NCBI GenBank assembly: GCA_026075535.2
Contig: AP026550.1
Span: 930,001-994,000 of the forward strand
Source of the DNA: Tricholoma matsutake
Taxonomy: Eukaryota; Basidiomycota; Agaricomycetes; Agaricales; Tricholomataceae
Direction of reading: 5' to 3'
DNA length: 64,000 bases
In this document: positions 55,122 through 64,000 of the stretch, one piece after another
Layout of the letters: each line of letters begins with the position of its first letter
How positions within the stretch are numbered: position 1 is the first letter of the stretch
The notes under the pieces: generated by a model
Databases searched by the model: none
What the model was told of the DNA's origin: nothing
Seen by the model: only the letters and a program-made list of their open reading frames with translations
Position numbers and translations under genes: made by a program

Positions 55122-55640
55122 ATGTGGAAGATCAAGATGTGGAAGACAAGAGCTGATGATGTGCACAGCTGTGGTGATGGCAATCAGGAAGGGCAAGCTT
55201 CATATGCTCTTCATCATGCTGATATCTGTGAGTCAATGCTTGCGCATTGCAGCGATGTATGGGGCTTTTACATTCGTAGGTATAATTATTTCTGGAAAAT
55301 AGAATTTCACAAAAGATCGAAAAGTGGAAAACATGTCAGTCGATTCAAAGGAACATTTGAGAAGGGCCCAATTTATTTCTGGAATTTTTCTCATTTTAAA
55401 CAAATTACAAAACATTGGAAAGTAGAAAACATATCAAGCAGGAAACAAGTGGACTGGAGCGAAGGGAAGACAATTTGAAACATGGCAGGCCTGTCAAAAC
55501 GGAGAATAGGAGGAGTAGAAGTAGCATCAATCAACCATCAATCATAAGAAGCACATCCTCTACTAGCGGTTCAAAAACAGATCTGAATGCAAGTTATAAT
55601 TACCCGCACGGTGCACAAACAATGGCAGGATAACAACCAG
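55122..55640 (+). CDS. Hypothetical frame with charged, aromatic composition
   Basis: Frames at 55122-55478 and 55415-55633 overlap. The first encodes repeated aromatic/basic blocks (YNYFWKIEFHKRSKSGKHV; IYFWNFSHFKQITKHWKVEN) that look like an internal duplication at DNA level. The second is Ser/Asn-rich. I do not recognise either, and chance frames in repetitive sequence are a fair alternative. Confidence 0.2.
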
Positions 55641-55705
55641 CAGCATGGCTGGTCATCGGTTGAGGCATCAACCAGGAGAGGGATGACAAAAAGGTAACTA
55701 CAGCC

Positions 55706-55767
55706 GTTTTGATTCAATCTGTCCTCTAATTACAGCTGTGCATATATCAGCTATACGTGGTAAGTAC
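55706..55767. repeat. 62-bp direct repeat, copy 1
   Basis: Begins GTTTTGATTCAATCTGTCC and ends GGTAAGTACA. A second copy lies at 55957-56018 with one C/T difference at a CpG (ATACGTGG/ATACGCGG). The repeat lies next to the KDZ transposase pseudogene. Confidence 0.8.
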
Positions 55768-55956
55768 AGGGTGTTTATATATCATCCTGCCAGAATCTGG
55801 TGACCATCTTGCAACCATTCATCAGTGTTTTATCTGGTGCATTGCCGAAATATTACAAAAGGTTACATGCTTCTTGACATTCTCAAGATAGGGTCTTGAG
55901 AGGTTCTCATCCGTTGGAGGGCCATTGAGATGTTTTGTGGATCTGGAAGCATCTAG

Positions 55957-56018
55957 GTTTTGATTCAATCTGTCCTCTAATTACAGCTGTGCATATATCA
56001 GCTATACGCGGTAAGTAC
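55957..56018. repeat. 62-bp direct repeat, copy 2
   Basis: Second copy, 251 bp downstream of the first and adjoining the broken 3' end of the KDZ transposase. Confidence 0.8.
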
Positions 56019-56029
56019 ATAACTTTACC

Positions 56030-57721
56030 ACATCAAGAAGAGTGACTATAACGAAGGAAAAAAATACTTGCCGCTCTCCTTTCTGCAAATCCCCGATGCC
56101 CACGGGATGCTTCATGTCATGTCAGATGCAGTCCACAGTGCCAACTCCACTTGCTGCAGTACCTTTGCCTCCATGCATACTTGCTGATTTCAATGCATCG
56201 TGATTGTTGCAGGTGCTCACGTCATCAGGGATCTTGTTACTAAATTCTTCGAGATAGCACTTGAATTTTGTTTCGTCAACAACATATGCAAAACCGTGGT
56301 TGAGACCAGGATCACGTTCCTGACTAGAGACATTCAGGTGTTTGAGGTGGAAGTTCACATCGATTCCTAGGAACAGGGTATGCAACCACCTGCCATGCAA
56401 TGATGAGTAAATATCTGGGTGAGGTCGAAAAAAAATTACTGTTGATTTTCAGGTGCATCCTTCCAGTTTGGTGGCAAGTTCTTTCCAGGCTGCAGACAGG
56501 CAGGGCACTGCACTGCACATTCACCCTCCTGGGTACCCTTGACACCTGATGGGTCATGACCACGACCCATATGTCTGAGAAGCCTAATGTGCTGCCATTC
56601 TCTAACAATTCCTAAGAACGAGTAATAGTGGTCCTGTAATAGCAATTAGTTGGACTGATACTTTGAGAATATGAACATACAAACAGGGGGCAGGTGAGTC
56701 CCAGTATTGTCAGTCTGGCGAGCAATGGAGTGATAAAACTCGAAAGCTGAGACCTTCAACATGAAGCTCAACATTTGAAAGGACTTTAGGACATTGAATG
56801 TAGCAGCAGTCTTTGGCTCTAACACAGTGGCTGGTAATAGTTGAGCGCGAAGTAGCTGCACATATCACTGCTGTGCATGCTCGCAATCACAGAAAGCCAA
56901 TGAAACTGAGTGGACGGTGTTGATATCAACAACAACAAAGTCATCCTTCATTGCAAGGGCAGGATTCCTGCATCGCATTCCAGGTGCGTGCCCAAGTTGA
57001 ATTCGAAGGCCCAGAGCCTTAAGAGAGGTTGACTTGAAAAATGACCCATTCCATTCCTATGAATGCGCCGTGAGCACAGCAACAAAGTATAAGAAAAATC
57101 AAGTACCTGTACTCTATGGAATGGAGATGCAAGGTGATTGTTGATGGTGCAGACACTACAAAACAACTGAGCATCGTAACAATCAATACATTGGATGTGA
57201 CCTCGCTCTCCTGAACAGGAAGGACATGGCTCATCTAGATCGCTGCATCCCTCATGATGGAGAAGTTCTTGAACAAAGACATTGATTTCGGGCATCCAAG
57301 AGAAAAGGGGATTATCCTATGCTGCATTAGTTCTGGTGAAGGAAAAAGAGATTAAAAACCATACCCCTAACAACTGCTGCTTGCGTTTAACTTGAACCTG
57401 ATCGTTGCGTACAGTACTAACATATCTGGGCTCTAGCATCCTCATGGCATGGTCTGTATCCTCTTCATCGTCACTAGATACCACCATGATATCGTCCATA
57501 GATTCATTCTCTCTCCAGATGATGGGTTTGGGAGCCGTGCGAGCAAGCCACTTCTGGGGTGATGCCAGCATCTCATAGTGAGTGTTACTGGTAGAGAGGC
57601 CACGGAAAGCAGGTTGGATGTAAGTGTGAGTTTGGATGACATGCGCTGGCTGAGAGGTGCTGGTTTTGTCATTGTCACTATTGATGTACTTGATTATCTG
57701 ACATTTACACTTTGGGGGCAT
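56030..57721 (-). pseudogene. KDZ transposase with CxC2-like cysteine cluster, truncated
   Basis: From ATG 57721: a basic start, an acidic linker (SSDDEEDTDH), then exon 57295-57105 with the cysteine cluster CPSCSGERGHIQCIDC...FCSVC followed by an H/H pair, typical of the CxC2-like cluster of Kyakuja-Dileera-Zisupton transposases. Next come LGLRIQLGHAPGMRCRNPA-type sequence (shifted at about 57050), DDFVVVDINTVHSVSLAFCD and LLPATVLEPKTAATFNVLKS. After an intron follow EWQHIRLLRHMGRGHDPSGV, CAVQCPACLQPGKNLPPNW, FLGIDVNFHLKHLNVSSQER and DVSTCNNHDALKSASMHGGK. TGA codons at 56867-56865 and 56124-56122 replace expected Arg. The sequence ends near 56040, so the C-terminal catalytic part is missing. 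Confidence 0.8.
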
Positions 57722-59215
57722 GATTTTAGTGGGGTAGGGGGTGAATTGAAAGGATGGGTTGCCTTACAATCCTTCAAATACTACTTGGACTTGAGGAATA
57801 TATATCTCTTTTGCTTATTCTTCTGCTCCTGGTTCTTTGACTTCACAACACACCTCAGATGGGGACCCATTGAACAGGACCCAGAATGCAGATCCAACTG
57901 AGACCATTGCAGATGTTGACCAGACAGGACACACAGCTGCAAAGGTGGATCAGAATGATAGGTGCCAGTGATGTTGAATGGGTATGTAGGAAAATGTATC
58001 ACTGATCACCCCATTCTCAGGAACAGTGTTCAACAAGGTCACCTGACAATGCATCATTTTAACAATGTCATACAGATATATGCATTGGCAAATTTCACTA
58101 CTATAGACAGCTGTATGGGCTAGTGGGGTGTAGTCTCAACAGTGTCCAAGGTACAAGGACAGAAATAATTAATAGATATGTGGAATACCACACAGCATTC
58201 CAGCATCTTGACCCTCAACATATGCCATCAAACTCTTACTTACGAGTGAGAGCACTTCATCTCCTAGGTTTAATTGGGGAACTCGAGGTTCCTGGCCATG
58301 GTGCATCCATGTAAGTAAGTGGTAGATGAGAAAGGCAGAGAAATAATGATCTACCCGCCATTGAAATATGTCCCATCTTTTCTACTGTTACCTCATCCCC
58401 CCAATTGGATGATTCAGGTACCCGACGGGTGCTCCATCGAGCTAGATTATGAAGATCCTTTCAGGTGCACAATACACAGGGACCATAATAAGAAAATATT
58501 TAAACACAATATTTATAAAACTTACAGCCTTTATGTGCACTACCGCCCACTCGTAGTACTCTTGATCACCATGAAAGACAGGGTCGCAGAACTTGTCGAT
58601 CGGATAACGGTCCAACCAAATAATGATGAGGATGTCAAAGAAGGCATCAAGCTTGTCTTGCTCCTCTGCCTGCACATAATACAGTGTAAGTGTCTTTAGG
58701 AAAGTGCTTTTGTCCACTTGAAGAACGCTGGCAATTTGGGGCATCTAGATCTGATCGATCAGGGTGGTGTTAGATGGCCGAACATTAGTTACTTACCAGT
58801 TGAGGGAAACTTAAGAAGAGAGTGAAGTTGCAATCAGGTTTTTTTGCAGTGACTGGCAGAGCAAAAATTTAAAAAGTTGGAGAGGGGGCATGGATGATTC
58901 AAAGAATCAACTGTACAGTACCACATAACAGTTACACATGCTCTGTTCTAGCCAGTAGGTTGACTTTTTGGGTTGATTGCTCATCTGATCCAAAATTCTG
59001 AACTTTGTCGAGACATGAATACATTTCAAATTCTGGGGCAGCTACAGGTTCAATAATCAAATAAAGTGCATATTTGAGGTCCTTTCAATATTAGCAAGAC
59101 ATTCTACCAATGTTGCAAATTATAATATGCAAGTCCTGAGTAAAGGTCAGATGAAAGTATTGAAGGCTGTAAACTCGTCCAAACTCTCATATGGTCATAC
59201 CTTCAATGGGGTGTC
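57722..59215. other. Mixed stretch with unrecognised fragments
   Basis: A minus-strand frame 58744-58442 begins MPQIASVLQVDKSTFLKTLT, continues AEEQDKLDAFFDILIIIWLD and looks protein-like. Plus-strand frames 58123-58314 and 58319-58699 overlap it. I cannot say which strand is real. The rest is AT-rich without repeats or TIRs that I can define. Confidence 0.25.
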
Positions 59216-59943
59216 CTTGCCTGTACCACACTCCTGAGCAGCAACACATTGCGAATAGGGCCAAAAGTCACAGGCACTATCAGAGGTAAGTTTCGTATTT
59301 CTAACTCAGGCTTCAGCTGTAACATGGGTTAGGAACAAAATTGAACTTCAAGACAGACGGCGATCAAATTATCATGAGAGCATGTTACAAAACAAGTATG
59401 TTTCTTACTAATGTTTAAATTGGATCAATATCTTTTTTGAGCTCATTCTAATATACCTATTGTAGTGTAGTCATTGGTGCGGCGGTTTCTGCATCAGCAT
59501 CTCTGAATGGCAAACCTTCATCTGAGCAAAGGTACGTGGCTCCTCAAGTAAAACCATATATTCAAACGACTATTGTAGAGATCTTCACTACTGGTATGAG
59601 AGAGTTGCATGACTGTCTCTGAAGTTTAATATGCTTGTTGATGTGGACCCCATGAAATATGTCGACACCCTGTTATCTGGCTACTATGCATCACCAGGCA
59701 ACAAGGACCTTCTGGGCAATGCAGTTCTGACTGTCTCAAGGTACCAAAAGTCTGTTCAGCACTATGAGGACAAGATATTGCAGTTGGGAGGGATAGATTT
59801 GGAATGGTGCAAGGCCAACAAGTTGTAAAAACAGGTGTGCAAGGTTGTAGATTGGGTGGAGGAGATATCTTGCTTGGCCACAGTTGATCCTGAGGGGTTG
59901 AGTACACTGCATGCTGAAAAACAACTTATGTATCAAGCAGTTT
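59216..59943 (+). pseudogene. Unrecognised transposase-like gene end
   Basis: Short exon-like pieces with GTAAGT/GTATGT/GTACGT donors (59286, 59396, 59531) lead to a segment at 59590-59943. It encodes HYWYERVA (then TGA), SLKFNMLVDVDPMKYVDTLL, LLGNAVLTVSRYQKSVQHYE and LQLGGIDLEWCKANKL (then TAA), followed by VVDWVEEISCLATVDPEGLS. The helical, Leu/Tyr-rich pattern with GGIDLEWC recalls C-terminal parts of KDZ-type transposases. It lies on the strand opposite to the KDZ pseudogene, and the similarity is an impression only. Confidence 0.3.
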
Positions 59944-60095
59944 GAACTTAATTCAGCACATTCAGAGCATTGAAGCAAAGCAAGATATATCAACAGCAGT
60001 ACATGTGGCTAGCAAAACGAGGAGCAAATACTGTACATACAATGCCCACATCAACACGACCCTGCCAATGTGACCCTATCAATGCCAGTATGACC

Positions 60096-60656
60096 CTAGT
60101 CTTTGGACAGTAACTTGACAGTATCAAGGGCCAATGCAGCCTGGAATGCTCCAAGTGCAGCCTCGAGGGTGGAGTATTTCTTGTGCCCAGCACACTTCAC
60201 GCCAACAACAAACGAGTCTGCGAGAGACTGGAGAAGCAAACAGTTAACAAGTCAGTCATTGCAATTATAAGTAAACTCACTGCCTCATGGAAAACACCAA
60301 CACTGGTACTGGCAGTGACAATGTAAAACATGTCTCGGGCAACATTGACAACATTATACTCTGAGCATGCGCCACATGCAAAGGACATGGTCCCGTTGTC
60401 ACTGGGGGATGCAGTGACATGCACGGTGATGGCATTACCGCTGGCAGAACTGCTGGTGGTAGCAGTTGAGGCAGGGTTCAGGGCTGATTGAAGTGAGAAA
60501 ATTATATCGCAAGCAAAAAGATGAAGTAAACTTACTTGTTGGAAGTGAGATCCCCATCTTGCGCAGCCGCGAGAGCAGTTGCTGTGCCTCAGCAGACTGA
60601 GCTGCATCTGGAGTGGCTTTGGTGGTGGAGGCAACAGTAAAGGCCATGTGGGGCAA
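60096..60656 (-). CDS. RNase H1 N-terminal-like (viroplasmin-fold) domain protein, intact
   Basis: Three exons, 60656-60536, 60483-60281 and 60227-60096, are separated by introns of 52 bp (GTAAGT...AATCAG) and 53 bp (GTGAGT...CTCCAG). Together they give 456 nt: 151 codons plus TAG, with no lesion. The start at 60656 (MPHMAFTV) could instead be the ATG at 60647. After a Ser/Thr/Ala-rich first half with a Cys pair (ACGACSEYN lacks a second pair), the end has MFYIVTASTSVGVFHE and VVGVKCAGHKKYSTLEAALG, the pattern of the small RNase H1 N-terminal domain that binds RNA/DNA hybrids or dsRNA. Many basidiomycete proteins carry this domain alone. There is no RNase H catalytic domain. Confidence 0.7.
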
Positions 60657-60897
60657 TGCGGGGATGTGGAGATTTTTTTTTAGTGAAAAGCTACTGATTG
60701 CCGATCGGTGAATGTAGTTGAGTTACCAGAGTGAGCTTGTCCATATATATGAGGAACTATACAGTTGCTACCCACCCCACAATCTGGTGATGGGATCTGG
60801 CTATGTCATTGATCAGTAATATTATCATCAGATTCAAGGTACATCGGGAGAATTACTCATAGCCGGTTTCCAATGTCTAATGATTTGTACAAAAGTT
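60657..60897. promoter_or_regulatory. Gap between divergent genes, likely promoter region
   Basis: 240 bp separate the start of the intact leftward gene from the rightward pseudogene, so both promoters probably lie here. The core sequence CATATATATGAGG at 60740 could act as a TATA element; nothing else is definable. Confidence 0.3.
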
Positions 60898-63472
60898 CAA
60901 TGGCACCACACTACTGGGCAAATGAAGAACAACTTGTGTTTCTCCGAAGTGAGCTGAATGAATTTCTAGAAAAGCAGAAGGAGAAAAAACTGTCACTTTT
61001 TGGCCTGCTCTGCACTGTGAATGGTTCTCTCATTGGCTGTTAGAAGCCAACAACCCTGATATACCAGTTCCTGTTGACAAGAAAGAGCTAGATTCCTATC
61101 AAGAAGAGGAAAAGGCACTCATCACCAAACAAAAAAATGTATGTTGACATCTGTCACACTAAGCTCATCTTGAACTGAAGTTTATCAGTGCCTTAAGTCC
61201 TGGTTCAATAATAATAAGGCTACTAAGCAGTCATGTAATGGAGTCAAATGGTTTCAAATCCAAATGAAACCACAATATCAACTACAATACCTGGAAATCT
61301 ACTCCCGCCAATATTACAATGAGTGTGTACACGACAAGGTCAAGGCTGAAATCAAGGACAAGGGACTTACCCAAAAGCAAATCCTTAGCATGATCAAATG
61401 GCTCACTGCGGAAGCATTTGAAGCCGAACCACCCAAGTTGAAGGAGGCCATATATGCTGAAGCAGCTGCCACAAAGATCACGAGAACAGATGATTCCCAA
61501 TCAGAAGAAGTGAACACACCAGAAAGCTATGCCACATACGTGCATCTTAACTTATGTTATTACAGCATGTACTGATGTGGTGTACTTACAGCACAATTAC
61601 AGCTTTACCAACCATGTTAGATGACTTCTTCCAAGAGTTGGCTCAGAGAACTGGGTGGATATTCACTGTCCTGGCAGGAAGCCCAGAACCAATTAATGGC
61701 GGCAAGATCAGAACACTCGAGTATGTGTTCATCACAATCATCAATGCCCTGCTCATTAGTTAATTTTAGGTATGACTGCAGGAAAAATGATCCTGGGCTT
61801 GCTTTTGGAACAGCCCACCCATCCTTCCAGGCTACTTTCTTGAAGCCATTTGCTGGATTTGTCAAACAGGTGTTTTGTGAGTTCCACCATTTTTTCCATT
61901 GCACTTTGGGCCTGAATATGTAATACCAGCCTCAAATGTGTGTGCAAGTCATGCTATCATCATCAAATCCAACAACATAAATGACCTGCCAACAACTGCA
62001 GCTGACATGGCCGTGCTCTCTGGCACAATTGACATGGAAACAATTTCCAGTGCTCATCTATGCTCCATCTCACCAGTGCCTTCTATCTCCACATCTGTGC
62101 CTTCCCGAGCAACAGTAGATGAGGTACTTAGTCTCGACCTGTCATATTCTGTGTTCCTGCCACTGCAAGAGCATCATGTACTTCCTGTTCCTCAGCATTC
62201 TACTGCTGCATCCACCTCCTCACCAGATCCACCTGCTGAAGATGTAATCGATCCACTCTTGCAAAGTGTATTCAATCCTGCGGATGGTGCATCATCAATA
62301 CACCGATGCACGGGAACTCACCCCTCTTTACCATATTCACATGCTGGAGATGCCATGCAGCTGCCACTTGAGTATTCATTGATGCCTGTGGATGGTCAAC
62401 CTGCTGCTCACTTGGAGAATGCACCCTCACCTTTCATGTGCCCTTTGAGCATCGCTCCACCCGAAAATCAACAGCCCCCTGCCCCCACATCACAATCTAA
62501 CCCCCTAGTCATTGCCACTCCTGGTGGTGCTCCAGCTGCTAGCCTGTTGACAGCTTTGTCACCTTCATCTACTGCTCCTCTGAGTCTGGCCACTCCCTCT
62601 AGCAATGGTCAATCTGTGAATGCACCCTCACCTTTCATGTGCCCTTCAAGCATCGCTCCACCCAAAAATCAACCCCCTGCTCCCATGTCACCATCTAACC
62701 TGCCAGACATTGTCGCTCCCTCTGGCAACAGTGACCCAGGGACAGCACAATCAACTATGTTGAGCATAACTACTGTTCCAAAGAAACGTGCTGCAAAGCA
62801 AACTGTGCTTACTATGGGTGAACCTATGGGTGAAGGTGGAAGGGGTCAGCACCTGCGCAAGGCACCCACAACCAAGGAGATCATTTCTCTTATGGACGCA
62901 TCACAGAAGGTTCCGGAATGGCTGTGACTTGTGCAAGAGTTCATTGTAGATAAAACTACTGGACCGAGTAGGGATCGTTGTGTAACTGCCTGGTTCGCAT
63001 TTGAAGGGACTTTTTCTGTGGACAAGGTCACGTCAGTGTGTGGAATTGCTCTGGAATGTTTGTATCATATGTGCTAACCTAACCATTCTAGTTGAGGTTT
63101 CCTGAATCCAAAAGCCCTTTCTGAGTGGCTGTGTACAAGGGATTACTTCCATCCCCCAGAGATACCTGACCCTGCTGCATTCGGCCTATAGTGGTTAGTC
63201 TGGTGGAATGCTTTGCAACCAGCATGGAGGAAAGCACAGACCCATGGTGCTCTACTGGTCGCGCTTGATCCTGAGCGCCAATCAAACCACAACCTCCGGT
63301 TGTTACACAAAGGTGGCCCCAATGGATTAGTCATGGTCTTGATCAGCTTGAAGTATTGGCATTTGGCTGGTGGCAATGGTGACATGTGGATGCATGCCAT
63401 CAATGATCTGACTTCCTGTTTCGTGGATGTGGCAGTTCCGATTCCAGCAAAGCTAAGTGATTCAAGGTAAAC
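60898..63472 (+). pseudogene. Large agaricomycete family of unknown function, degenerate
   Basis: Exon 1 starts at ATG 60901 (YWANEEQLVFLRSELNEFLE). It shifts frame near 60998, after which FWPALHCEWFSHWL is seen. Exon 2 follows an intron at 61139-61188 (CLKSWFNNN, then QYLEIYSRQYYNECV). Exon 3, about 61603-61720, carries ALPTMLDDFFQELAQRTGWI and GSPEPINGGKIRTLE. Exon 4 gives FGTAHPSFQATFLKPFAGFV. A Ser/Pro-rich stretch 61950-62900 contains an imperfect repeat NAPSPFMCPxSIAPPxNQ, twice, about 204 bp apart. The end has ALSEWLCTRDYFHPPEI, then WWNALQPAWRKAQ and NGLVMVLISLKYWHLAGGN. Stops at 62925-62927 and 63187-63189 and the frameshift make it a pseudogene. The motif order (W..EEQ..FL, FW.AL...WF, GW.F.VLAG, WW..LQPAWR) is one I associate with a big unnamed agaricomycete family. 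Confidence 0.55.
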
Positions 63473-64000
63473 ACCACAATTTCCCTGTGTCATTCCTTAT
63501 GCTGACATTATTTACTAGGATGGCAAAGAAGAGGATGATTTGAAGATTTCTAGTCATCATAACTCATTTGCTGTGCTGCCTGATCAGTAATCTCAGTATT
63601 TCACATGTCTTGTGCATTCTGTCTTGGTCATTCTTGGTTATGTCACTGTTGCTGTGCAGACTAGTCAGTAGTTTCACAAGTCTAGTTTCTTGGGATTCAC
63701 TTGTTGCACTACTGCATGTACTATATAACATATCATAATTTATTCTCACTCCTATGCGAAGGGTTGCCTTGCCACGATAATTGCAATGTGTTGAAGCAGG
63801 GGCAAAAAAATCTGGCTGGCTATGTTTTCATGAACTATCATTTCCATATCCTAACACTTTCAACCTGTCATTGATCACAAGCTATTAATACGCTGCCAAG
63901 CTGCCTGCCAGTCCATATCACTCACAGATCCATATCCCAGGAACAGCGATGGATTGATTGACAGAAAAGAATCCTGGATATAAAAGGATTTATTGGGGTG
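63473..64000. other. Intergenic to window end, nothing recognised
   Basis: AT-rich sequence with no coding frame, repeat or TIR that I can support. Confidence 0.35.

Noticed and set aside
56030..57721. TET/JBP dioxygenase next to the KDZ transposase
   Set aside because: Such pairings are known in agaricomycetes, but I found no HxD...H dioxygenase motif block in the neighbouring sequence.
60096..60656. Endogenous caulimovirus-like fragment
   Set aside because: Only the small RNase H1-N/viroplasmin-fold domain is shared, which is common in cellular fungal proteins; no viral genes are nearby.

Overview
The window looks like a transposon-rich accessory region of a basidiomycete, most likely an agaricomycete mushroom genome. 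The evidence is a FunK1-type fungal kinase, a KDZ transposase with its CxC2-like cysteine cluster, a Tnp2-like (CACTA) transposase, Ty3/gypsy elements, a velvet-domain regulator, and many introns of about 50-60 bp with GTRNGT/YAG ends. No rRNA, functional tRNA, CRISPR array or prokaryotic operon is visible. Almost every recognisable gene is broken. The only intact spliced gene I could build end to end is a 151-residue RNase H1 N-terminal-like protein at 60.1-60.7 kb.

Layout. 0-4.6 kb: start of a DDE-transposase-like gene running off the left edge, a lysine-rich gene end, and the 3' half of an unrecognised multi-exon gene (H1). 4.63-10.67 kb: a palindromic composite of two inverted gypsy copies, inserted as one unit in an H1 coding exon with a 5-bp target duplication. 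10.7-19.3 kb: the 5' half of H1, then unrecognised minus-strand genes, one of them (H2) split by a 1.58-kb hAT-like element. 19.3-27.4 kb: mostly decayed or noncoding DNA with hairpin families. 27.4-37 kb: an unrecognised gene, a solo LTR, a FunK1 pseudogene and a Tnp2-like transposase pseudogene, mostly on the minus strand.

37.5-50.7 kb is the most striking part. A five-exon velvet-domain gene has been invaded by nested hAT-like elements: F sits just upstream, A in exon 1, D in intron 1, C inside D, and later B inside A. Everything from the outer end of A to the stop codon of the gene was then copied in inverted orientation. The result is a near-identical palindrome with arms of about 4.8 kb and a 75-bp spacer. 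Element B is present only in the left arm, and the right arm keeps its empty site.

50.7-64 kb: a third, internally deleted gypsy copy, a 76-bp tandem array, a KDZ transposase pseudogene, unrecognised fragments, the intact RNase H1-N-like gene, and a pseudogene of a large agaricomycete family of unknown function.

Many in-frame stops are TGA at positions where arginine is expected, and paired copies differ as CGA versus TGA. This points to decay of methylated CpG. Functional statements come from motif recognition by eye; no database search was run.
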